A stretch of DNA of 64,000 nucleotides, taken from contig NZ_LT615367.1 in assembly GCF_900095885.1 (NCBI RefSeq), positions 620,001 to 684,000 of the forward strand. The letters are read 5' to 3'. Positions 55,029-64,000 of the stretch are shown in pieces (within the stretch, counting starts at the first letter, position 1; every line of letters begins with the position of its first letter). This DNA is from Dickeya aquatica. GTDB taxonomy: Bacteria; Pseudomonadota; Gammaproteobacteria; Enterobacterales; Enterobacteriaceae. Under the pieces are notes generated by a model, which worked only from the letters and a program-made list of their open reading frames with translations, was not told where the DNA came from and made no database searches. The position numbers and the translations under genes were made by a program.

Positions 55029-56783
55029 TCAGTTCTTTCGTGTTAGTGCCAGTTGCAACGACCACAGTTCTTTGCGTTCGTTTGTGCTCAACCCGTGTGT
55101 TCTTTCGCGGGCGATCAGCACTTCCATGCGTTGTTGTAGCAACTGGTCATAGAGCTCGGCCAGGCTGACCCGGAATTTTTCTTCGAGCTCGTCCTCTTCA
55201 ATCATATGGTCCCAGGACGCGAGAGTTTCAAGCTGCTTGCGATAATGACTCTCGCGATATTTTTCCAGCAGCAACCCCATATTCATCCCCGGACTCTCAT
55301 TACAGATGTTCACGATGTCTAAAAAGAGCGTTAACCCAGGCACTTTGCTCTCATCCACACCATCGAGCGCCAGTTCCGGCACCTCTTTAGACAGCCGTGG
55401 ATTTTGCACTAAAAGTCCTATCAGTATACGCATAGTTGTGACTTTTAGCCGTGGCGGCTGGTAGGACGACGCGGATTCCTGTTGTTTGGGTAACAGGCGG
55501 TCTAACTGGCTGTCGTCCAGTAACCCCAATTTGTTGCCAAGCTGCTGGCGTAAGTATAAGCGCAATGTTTCACCTGGTACCTGACTTATCAGGGGCAGCG
55601 CCAGCGTGCTGAGCTTGGTACGTCCGTCAGGCGTGCTCATATCAACCTGTTGCAGCAGAGAATCGAATAGGAATGCTGACAGCGGCATCGCCTGTTCGAT
55701 TCGTTGCTCAAAGACCGTGTGGCCTTCCTTACGCACCAGTGTATCCGGGTCTTCGCCGTCTGGCAGGAACATAAAGTGCAGTTGCCTGCCGTCATCCAGA
55801 TAGGGGAGTGCGGTTTCCAGTGCCCGCCAGGCCGCATCACGTCCGGCACGGTCACCGTCATAACAGCACACCACTTTATCGGTGGCGCGAAACAGTAACT
55901 GGATGTGATCCGCGGTGGTCGATGTGCCAAGCGAAGCGACGGCATAATCAATGCCAAACTGGGCCAGAGCAACCACATCCATATAGCCTTCTACTACCAG
56001 CAGCCGTTTTAACGTTGGATGACGCTGCTGGGCTTCATACAGGCCATACAATTGACGGCCTTTATGAAAAACCTCAGTTTCCGGTGAGTTCAGATACTTG
56101 GGCGTGCCATCTCCCATGACTCGTCCGCCAAACGCAATAACACGGCCACGCTTATCACGGATGGGAAACATCACCCGATCGCGAAAACGGTCGTAAGTCC
56201 GGCCATTGTCATTAGTGACCAGCATGCCGGCATCAGTCAAGGTGGCCCGGTTATCGCTGTCGCGCCCAAAACGCTTTAAGGCGTTATCCCATCCAGGGGG
56301 CGTACAGCCAATAGCGAACTGCCGGATAATATCATCGCTTAATCCCCGTCTTGCCAGATAGTCTCTGGCGGGCGCACCGACAGGTTGATTTAAGGTATGT
56401 TGGTAAAAAGCACTTAATTGTTCCATCAACTCATACAAACTTTGGCGTTGATGGCGTTCTAGCTGAGTGGGGCCGTTGCCTGCTTCATAAGGCACATCCA
56501 GACCATGCATCGCCGCCAGCTCTTCGATGCTCTCAACGAACTCCAGACGATCATAGTTCATCAGGAAGTCGATGGCGTTGCCGTGGGCTCCGCAACCAAA
56601 ACAGTGGTAGAACTGCTTATCACCGTTGACGGTGAACGACGGGGTTTTTTCGTGGTGGAACGGGCAACACGCGTGATAATTTTTGCCCTGCTTTTTTAGT
56701 TTGACGCGTGCATCGATAAGGTCAACGATGTCAGTGCGTGCCAGCAGGTCATTAATGAATACGCGGGGAATACGTCCAGCCAT
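55029..56783 (-). CDS. dnaG: DnaG, DNA primase
   Basis: DnaG makes RNA primers for DNA replication and binds DnaB through its C-terminus. The 584-residue protein has a zinc ribbon (CCPFHHEKTPSF, then YHCFGCGAHGNAIDF), the RNAP/TOPRIM catalytic core with VVEGYMDV and YDGDRAGRDAA, and a helicase-binding C-terminal domain. ATG 56783 (MAGRIPRVFINDLL) matches all enterobacterial DnaG starts and has AAGGGG upstream; the frame is open 26 codons further without family support. Confidence 0.96.
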   Translation of the reverse strand: MAGRIPRVFINDLLARTDIVDLIDARVKLKKQGKNYHACCPFHHEKTPSFTVNGDKQFYHCFGCGAHGNAIDFLMNYDRLEFVESIEELAAMHGLDVPYEAGNGPTQLERHQRQSLYELMEQLSAFYQHTLNQPVGAPARDYLARRGLSDDIIRQFAIGCTPPGWDNALKRFGRDSDNRATLTDAGMLVTNDNGRTYDRFRDRVMFPIRDKRGRVIAFGGRVMGDGTPKYLNSPETEVFHKGRQLYGLYEAQQRHPTLKRLLVVEGYMDVVALAQFGIDYAVASLGTSTTADHIQLLFRATDKVVCCYDGDRAGRDAAWRALETALPYLDDGRQLHFMFLPDGEDPDTLVRKEGHTVFEQRIEQAMPLSAFLFDSLLQQVDMSTPDGRTKLSTLALPLISQVPGETLRLYLRQQLGNKLGLLDDSQLDRLLPKQQESASSYQPPRLKVTTMRILIGLLVQNPRLSKEVPELALDGVDESKVPGLTLFLDIVNICNESPGMNMGLLLEKYRESHYRKQLETLASWDHMIEEDELEEKFRVSLAELYDQLLQQRMEVLIARERTHGLSTNERKELWSLQLALTRKN

Positions 56784-56911
56784 AAGCCCCTTATATCTAT
56801 AAGCTTGTAAAACGACAATAAGCCGCGCATTCCTTTCGGAAAGCACGGCCTTCGTATGCAACTGCTAAGTCTGCGGATTAATCACGCGATGGAGGCCGGG
56901 CCTCCTGAAAA

Positions 56912-57139
<228 letters not shown>

Positions 57140-57353
57140 TCAGTAAATTCGGTTTGCCGCTGGCCTTGTGCCAGCCTTTTCAAAATGGTGCGGAATTCTA
57201 CTGCAACCCAGGCCAGTTTGTAAAGTCTATCGGCGATCATAAAACGTGCGATGCCGGTTTGCTCGTCTGTGTGTTGGCTTATGGTAGACTGCGCACAGCC
57301 TAAAGTCTGTGGCCAACGCTGGTCGCAGTAATGAAGTGAGAGTGAAAACAGCC

Positions 57354-58367
57354 ATGCGCGTATTGGGTATTGAAACATCCTGTGATGAAACCGGGGTCGC
57401 CATTTATGACACTCAGGCCGGATTACTGGCGAATCAACTTTACAGCCAGATAAAGTTGCATGCCGATTATGGCGGCGTGGTGCCTGAGCTGGCTTCCCGC
57501 GATCATGTGCGAAAAACGGTGCCGTTAATTCAGGCGGCGCTGAAAGAAGCGGGCCTGCAATCTGTGGATATTGACGCAGTGGCGTATACCGCCGGGCCGG
57601 GCCTTGTGGGCGCGTTATTGGTGGGGGCAACCATCGGCCGGGCGCTGGCGTTTGCCTGGAATGTTCCTGCGATACCGGTGCACCATATGGAAGGGCATTT
57701 GCTGGCACCGATGCTGGAAGATAACCCACCTGCGTTTCCGTTCGTGGCGCTGTTGGTATCTGGTGGTCATACACAACTTATCAGCGTAACCGGTGTGGGA
57801 GAATATCGGTTGCTTGGCGAGTCGATTGATGATGCGGCAGGCGAAGCGTTTGATAAAACCGCTAAACTGCTGGGGCTGGATTATCCCGGCGGGCCGTTGT
57901 TATCCAAAATGGCGCAACAGGGTGTCGCTGGGCGTTTTGTCTTTCCTCGCCCGATGACCGATCGTCCCGGGCTTGATTTCAGCTTTTCCGGTCTGAAGAC
58001 GTTTGCCGCAAACACCATTCGAGAGAAGGGTGGAGATGCGCAAACGCAGGCTGACATTGCCTGCGCGTTTGAAGACGCCGTTGTCGATACGCTGGCGATT
58101 AAATGCCGACGTGCACTGGATGAAACCGGGTACCAGCGGCTGGTGATTGCCGGTGGTGTGAGTGCGAACCGCACACTGCGCCAGCGTTTGGCTGAGTTCA
58201 TGACTAAACGTGGCGGCGAGGTGTTTTATGCACGCCCGGCATTCTGTACCGATAACGGCGCGATGATTGCTTACGCAGGCGCTGTAAGGCTGGCTCAAGG
58301 CTCACGCGATGAACTGGGGATTAACGTACGTCCGCGCTGGCCATTGGCTGAGCTGCCAGCGTTGTAG
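57354..58367 (+). CDS. tsaD: TsaD, tRNA t6A37 threonylcarbamoyltransferase
   Basis: TsaD (with TsaB and TsaE) moves threonylcarbamoyl from TC-AMP to A37 of ANN-decoding tRNAs, which include the tRNA-Ile2 of this window. The 337-residue protein starts [19 protein letters not shown]. Metal-binding His residues lie in [11 protein letters not shown] (H-x-x-x-H pattern). The ASKHA signature includes [10 protein letters not shown], and [10 protein letters not shown] lies near the end. ATG 57354 is chosen by family alignment. It is divergent from rpsU. Confidence 0.96.
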   Translation: MRVLGIETSCDETGVAIYDTQAGLLANQLYSQIKLHADYGGVVPELASRDHVRKTVPLIQAALKEAGLQSVDIDAVAYTAGPGLVGALLVGATIGRALAFAWNVPAIPVHHMEGHLLAPMLEDNPPAFPFVALLVSGGHTQLISVTGVGEYRLLGESIDDAAGEAFDKTAKLLGLDYPGGPLLSKMAQQGVAGRFVFPRPMTDRPGLDFSFSGLKTFAANTIREKGGDAQTQADIACAFEDAVVDTLAIKCRRALDETGYQRLVIAGGVSANRTLRQRLAEFMTKRGGEVFYARPAFCTDNGAMIAYAGAVRLAQGSRDELGINVRPRWPLAELPAL

Positions 58368-58446
58368 TGTGCGTATGCGCGCATTTGCGCCCGCTGTCCG
58401 TGGGCGCAACCCATGCATAAATGATGGGGTTGTGCATGGCTCGGGC

Positions 58447-58941
<495 letters not shown>

Positions 58942-58942
58942 T

Positions 58943-58981
58943 CATGCAATCATTATGCAGATGAATGAATTTTTATGCAAT
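58943..58981 (-). promoter_or_regulatory. Pair of ARG boxes controlling argR
   Basis: Two 18-bp boxes, CATGCAATCATTATGCAG (58943-58960) and AATGAATTTTTATGCAAT (58964-58981), are separated by exactly 3 bp. This is the standard spacing for one ArgR hexamer. They begin 26 bp before the argR start. Confidence 0.8.
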
Positions 58982-60328
<1,347 letters not shown>

Positions 60329-60360
60329 TTGTTAATCAGACAATTAAGCAATATGTAAAT

Positions 60361-60395
60361 GAGGCCGGAGAACACTCTCCGGCCTCTGTTTTTGC
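60361..60395 (+). terminator. mdh terminator
   Basis: GAGGCCGGAGA, loop ACAC, TCTCCGGCCTC, then TGTTTTT: an 11-bp stem 32 bp after the stop. It may also serve sfsB from the other side. Confidence 0.88.
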
Positions 60396-60401
60396 AGGCT
60401 G

Positions 60402-60671
60402 TTATTCGGCAGAGGGACGGATCAACTTCTTTCTATCAAGCAGTTCTTGAGTCTCAGGGTCGTAATAACGACTGGGCCATATTTCTGATGGATGAATGCC
60501 TAATGCATTAGCAATCAACCATTCACCCTTTGGCCATGGGCGTGATAGCGCATTAGCTAGTGTGGAAGAACTGAGTCCGGCAGCGCGCGAGACAGCGGCA
60601 AGTGTTGTCCCCTTCTTTCTTAAGGCCGCAATAATATCGGCGGAATGCCAGTCATTTTTCCTTGAATTCAT
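60402..60671 (-). CDS. sfsB: SfsB/Nlp, Ner-like DNA-binding protein
   Basis: The 89-residue protein matches SfsB/Nlp, homologous to the Ner repressor of phage Mu. The segments DWHSADIIAALRKKGTTLAA, then GLSSSTLANALSRPWPKGEW contain the helix-turn-helix. In E. coli SfsB acts on maltose-related genes with CRP. The gene is divergent from the Mu-type regulator at 60860, and a 12-bp-periodic site array lies between. It is intact. Confidence 0.9.
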   Translation of the reverse strand: MNSRKNDWHSADIIAALRKKGTTLAAVSRAAGLSSSTLANALSRPWPKGEWLIANALGIHPSEIWPSRYYDPETQELLDRKKLIRPSAE

Positions 60672-60760
60672 AATCCTTCCCTTATTGCTATTAAGACGAC
60701 AGCGTATTAATGGTATAACTAACAGCTAATGGTGAATGGTTTCGCTAACCACAAACCATT

Positions 60761-60815
60761 ATTTGGAAATAATATAGCACCAATTTCCTTAATATTTCCA
60801 AATTAATTTCCAAAT
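60761..60815. promoter_or_regulatory. Operator-like array between sfsB and the Mu-type regulator
   Basis: ATTTCCAAAT occurs at 60794-60803 and 60806-60815, a related AATTTCCTTA at 60782, all 12 bp apart, and the reverse form ATTTGGAAAT at 60761-60770. Either neighbouring regulator may bind here. Confidence 0.55.
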
Positions 60816-60859
60816 GGATCTGATTAGGTAACGAGTATCACTATCGGGATGAAAAGGAC

Positions 60860-61246
60860 ATGAAAAAAGAGTGGTTTGCGACCAGCGAGTTGGTTGGTAT
60901 TGGCGGACTCCCTAAATCACGGCAAGGATTGAATAAGCGAGCCCGAGAAGATGGTTGGGAAAAGCGTCGCCGCAAAGGTGTACAAGGACGTGGAGTAGAA
61001 TATTCTATTCATAGCTTGCCTCAGACTGTTCAGCAAACACTGCTGATGCAGGAAACGCCAGGTGAATATTCGGCTAAACCGTCGGATATGCTGTCGGTCT
61101 GGATCCAGATTTACCATCAACTGTCTGTGCCTGAACGGGAAAAGTTGATTGCGTATATTATGCGTGAAGGTGTCTCTTCTACCCTGAAGCAGCTAGGGCT
61201 TGTCAACGTGACAACCGCTTCTTTGATAAAAGATTTTTCTGATTAA
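60860..61246 (+). CDS. Mu-type HTH DNA-binding protein (YfeC-like), copy 1
   Basis: The 128-residue protein starts with a phage Mu transposase/repressor-type DNA-binding domain: EWFATSELVGIGGLPKSRQG and LNKRAREDGWEKRRRKGVQG, then GRGVEYSIHSLP. Helices after residue 80 (MLSVWIQIYHQLSVPEREKL) resemble the C-terminal part of YfeC-like proteins. It is likely a domesticated regulator. The ATG has AAAGGAC upstream. A paralogue follows 275 bp later. Confidence 0.7.
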   Translation: MKKEWFATSELVGIGGLPKSRQGLNKRAREDGWEKRRRKGVQGRGVEYSIHSLPQTVQQTLLMQETPGEYSAKPSDMLSVWIQIYHQLSVPEREKLIAYIMREGVSSTLKQLGLVNVTTASLIKDFSD

Positions 61247-61521
61247 ATTCTCTTATTAAACCCTTCAGCCATTCCCGGCGTTTGTTGTGGAATGGCTTCA
61301 TTAACTTCCCTCAACCTCTCTTGTCACACCATTCTGTTTCCGTTTGCTACCTTTGTTGCAATAACCCGCTGTTTCAGGTCGTCCGCTCCTTTGATTAGCT
61401 TTAATTTTAACAATTACGAATTAGTTGGTTGAATAAAATTAGTCTATTATATGGAAACGTAACGCGACTTTTTGGTAACATGGTTGCGTATTCATATCAG
61501 GATGAGCTGAAAGGGAGAACG

Positions 61522-61938
61522 ATGGTGGAAAAAACATGGTTTGCAACGAATGAGCTATTGGGCGTTGCCGGGTTGCCTAAAACGCGTCAGGGGCTGAACA
61601 GTAAAGCCAGAGCTCATGGCTGGGAGCGGCGGCGTCGAAAGGGAGGGCGAGGAAAAAGTGTTGAGTACGCAATCTGGAGTTTGCCCGAAGAGGTCAGGAT
61701 TTCATTGATATGCGGGAATTTAACTGACCGCCGCCAAATGAGTATGTACATGCGCTCTGCTGTGCATGAGTCTTCGGTGCCGGAATATGCATTAGCGGGC
61801 AACCTGGTGCAGGAAGACACCTGGATACAGCTTTACTATGAGCTTTCTGCTGAAGAGCGTACCCGTATCGTTGGGCATATTTTGCGCGAAGGCGCGAAAG
61901 GAATGCTGGCCCGTCTGGATGACAGGCCAGGGCAATAA
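61522..61938 (+). CDS. Mu-type HTH DNA-binding protein (YfeC-like), copy 2
   Basis: The 138-residue paralogue shares WFATNELLGVAGLPKTRQGL and the RRRRKGGRGKSVEYAIWSLP segment with copy 1, and the C-terminal LSAEERTRIVGHILREG block. A linker of about 30 residues between the halves is not conserved. AAGGGAGAA sets the ATG at 61522; a frame open from 61429 is not supported by alignment. It is convergent with ispB. Confidence 0.72.
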   Translation: MVEKTWFATNELLGVAGLPKTRQGLNSKARAHGWERRRRKGGRGKSVEYAIWSLPEEVRISLICGNLTDRRQMSMYMRSAVHESSVPEYALAGNLVQEDTWIQLYYELSAEERTRIVGHILREGAKGMLARLDDRPGQ

Positions 61939-61953
61939 ACAGATAAAGCGGGA

Positions 61954-62925
61954 TTAAAAATCGCGCTGAACGGCAAGATGGGCCAGCCCTTCGAGCGCGG
62001 TGCGAAACTCGCTTTCCGGCAGACTTTGCAGCGCGCTAATGGCTTTGTCTGCTTCCTCTTCCGCTCTCTGGCGGGTGTAGTTTAGGGAGCCACAAGACTG
62101 CATTGCATTCAGAACGGGTTCCAGAAGGTGGCGACCATTACCTTGCTCGATAGCCTCACGGATCATGGCTCGCTGTTCCTCATTGCCGTGATGCATAGCA
62201 TGCAGTAAAGGTAAGGTTGGCTTGCCTTCATTGAGGTCATCACCGGTATTTTTCCCCAGCGTTTGGCCGTCGGCACTATAATCAAGCAAGTCATCAATCA
62301 ACTGGAACGCCGTGCCGAGATAGCGGCCATATTCTTGCAGGGCTATCTCTTGTTCCTGACTGGCTCCGGCCAGAATCGCGGAGGCCTGTGCTGCGGCCTC
62401 AAACAGGCGCGCGGTTTTGCTGTAGATGACCCGCATATAACTCTCTTCAGTAATATCGGGATCATTACAATTCATCAACTGAAGGACTTCACCTTCGGCA
62501 ATCACGTTCACGGCATCAGACATCACTGTCATGACAGGAAGCGATGACAGGCTGGTCATCATTTGAAATGCGCGGGTGTAGATAAAATCGCCCACCAACA
62601 CACTGGCTGCATTACCGAATGCAGCGTTAGCGGTTGCCTTGCCGCGGCGCATATCTGATTCATCCACCACATCATCATGCAACAGGGTTGCAGTATGGAT
62701 AAACTCAATCAGTGCCGCCACAGTAATGTGTTTATCTCCCTGATAATTCAATGCCTTTGCGGCCAGTACCGCAATCATTGGCCGGATACGCTTGCCCCCG
62801 CCGCTGATAATGTAATGCCCTAACTGATTGATCAGCACAACATCGGAGTTGAGCTGATCCAGTATGGTCTGGTTGACGGCGGCCATATCCTGTGCGCTTA
62901 ACGCTGTGATTTGCTCTAAGTTCAT
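61954..62925 (-). CDS. ispB: IspB, octaprenyl diphosphate synthase
   Basis: IspB builds the C40 side chain of ubiquinone and menaquinone from FPP and IPP. It has 323 residues with both Asp-rich motifs: HDDVVDESD and LIDDLLDYS. GGGKRIRPM near the N-terminus is also conserved. ATG 62925 (MNLEQITALSAQDMAAVN) follows family starts; the open frame to 63090 is the rplU promoter region. It is divergent from rplU, as in E. coli. Confidence 0.95.
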   Translation of the reverse strand: MNLEQITALSAQDMAAVNQTILDQLNSDVVLINQLGHYIISGGGKRIRPMIAVLAAKALNYQGDKHITVAALIEFIHTATLLHDDVVDESDMRRGKATANAAFGNAASVLVGDFIYTRAFQMMTSLSSLPVMTVMSDAVNVIAEGEVLQLMNCNDPDITEESYMRVIYSKTARLFEAAAQASAILAGASQEQEIALQEYGRYLGTAFQLIDDLLDYSADGQTLGKNTGDDLNEGKPTLPLLHAMHHGNEEQRAMIREAIEQGNGRHLLEPVLNAMQSCGSLNYTRQRAEEEADKAISALQSLPESEFRTALEGLAHLAVQRDF

Positions 62926-63109
62926 TGTTTCTGCCAACTGATTGCTTGTGTTTCTGCCGTGAAAAGGGTGAGGGTATCGGCACTGAAAGCGGAACATAAG
63001 GGCCGATTGTACTTGAAAAACGACACAGATAAACGACAGTTCACGGGTTGTATCCTTTTTCTTCGTATTGATTGATTCTGCGCTTGTCATCAGTAGGTTT
63101 TTTGCGTAG

Positions 63110-63496
<387 letters not shown>

Positions 63497-63515
63497 GTTT
63501 TAGGAGAGCGGATTA

Positions 63516-63773
63516 ATGGCACACAAAAAAGCTGGCGGTTCTACTCGTAACGGCCGCGACTCAGAAAGCAAACGCCTTGGTGTAAAACGCTTTGGCGGTG
63601 AATCAGTTCTGGCTGGCAGCATCATCGTTCGTCAGCGTGGCACCAAATTCCACGCTGGTAGCAACGTAGGTTGTGGTAAAGACCACACCCTGTTTGCTCT
63701 GTCTAACGGCAAAGTGAAATTTGAAGTTAAAGGCCCGAACAACCGTAAATACATCAGCATCGTTGCTGAGTAA
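63516..63773 (+). CDS. rpmA: Ribosomal protein L27
   Basis: This 85-residue protein, [20 protein letters not shown] and on, is the L27 whose N-terminus reaches the peptidyl-transferase centre. AGGAG precedes the ATG. A terminator follows, so yhbE needs read-through or its own promoter. Confidence 0.97.
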   Translation: MAHKKAGGSTRNGRDSESKRLGVKRFGGESVLAGSIIVRQRGTKFHAGSNVGCGKDHTLFALSNGKVKFEVKGPNNRKYISIVAE

Positions 63774-63800
63774 TTATCCGGTATCAGGTTGAATCAAAAA

Positions 63801-63829
63801 GCCCTGCAACGTGTTGCAGGGCTTTTTAC
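63801..63829 (+). terminator. rplU-rpmA terminator
   Basis: GCCCTGCAAC GT GTTGCAGGGC followed by TTTTT, with AAAAA on the left, so it works in both directions. Confidence 0.9.
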
Positions 63830-63883
63830 ATTTGGGTCGTAAAGCAGAATGCGCAATAAAAAAGTGATAATACAGGTGATGTA

Positions 63884-64000
63884 ATGAAACAGAATGCTGG
63901 CATCGGATTTTGTCTGGCGCTGACCACGGCGGTATGTTGGGGGGCGCTACCAATCGCGATGAAGCAGGTTCTGGTGGTGATGGAGCCCTACACCATCGTC
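63884..64000 (+). CDS. yhbE: YhbE-like EamA/DMT-family transporter (3' end outside window)
   Basis: Only the first 39 codons are present: MKQNAGIGFCLALTTAVCWG, then ALPIAMKQVLVVMEPYTIV. This is the first EamA repeat with a Trp-Gly-x-x-Pro helix. The position after rpmA matches yhbE. The substrate is unknown. Confidence 0.82.
   Translation, partial: MKQNAGIGFCLALTTAVCWGALPIAMKQVLVVMEPYTIV

Overview
The window is chromosomal DNA of a gammaproteobacterium of the order Enterobacterales. The right side carries the conserved block tRNA-Ile2 / rpoD-dnaG-rpsU / tsaD / argR / mdh / sfsB / ispB-rplU-rpmA-yhbE, and the left side carries rlmG and uhpABCT. Gene order and protein sequence fit a Pectobacteriaceae-like genome (Dickeya/Pectobacterium/Brenneria type), but the genus is inference.

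Left chromosomal part (1-15.1 kb): the end of rlmG; the glucose-6-phosphate sensing and uptake system uhpABCT; spy; and a flavinylation cluster in which a 925-residue OYE / FMN-binding / fumarate-reductase fusion lies between two apbE genes. A TetR regulator and an aldo-keto reductase follow on the minus strand and share a candidate operator motif.

Decayed mobile zone (15.1-21.6 kb): an IS5-family element sits at the 3' end of a yjjJ-type HipA kinase gene. Two IS3-family elements cut through phage tail gene remnants. A Fic-like fragment and a membrane zinc-ribbon protein are also present.

Genomic island (21.68-52.78 kb): it is bounded by a 50-bp direct repeat made of the 3' part of tRNA-Ile2 (CAT anticodon). 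Its ends look like a P4/CP4-type integrative element. On the left are a tyrosine integrase, a GNAT-like gene, an AlpA regulator, a DUF3987 protein and a YagK/YfjJ (inovirus Gp2-like) protein. On the right are a YeeP-like GTPase, a DUF932 protein, RadC, a CbtA-like toxin and a DUF4942 protein. Two cargo blocks lie between. One is a small biosynthesis-like cluster (radical SAM, PHP phosphoesterase, PRPP-loop phosphoribosyltransferase-like protein, DXD glycosyltransferase, and a convergent GT9 glycosyltransferase fused to a CTP-dependent riboflavin-kinase-like DUF120 domain). The other is a seven-gene, tightly coupled operon of about 13.4 kb: WYL regulator, SNF2-type helicase, DUF4391, OLD-family ATPase/TOPRIM nuclease, DUF2130 coiled-coil nuclease-like protein, and type III Mod and Res. 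I read this operon as a composite phage-defence system, and it is the best candidate here for an under-described system.

Right chromosomal part (52.7-64 kb): the macromolecular synthesis operon rpsU-dnaG-rpoD, tsaD, argR with a textbook pair of ARG boxes, and mdh. After these come the Ner-like sfsB facing two tandem Mu-type DNA-binding proteins across a 12-bp-periodic operator-like array, then ispB, rplU, rpmA and the start of yhbE.
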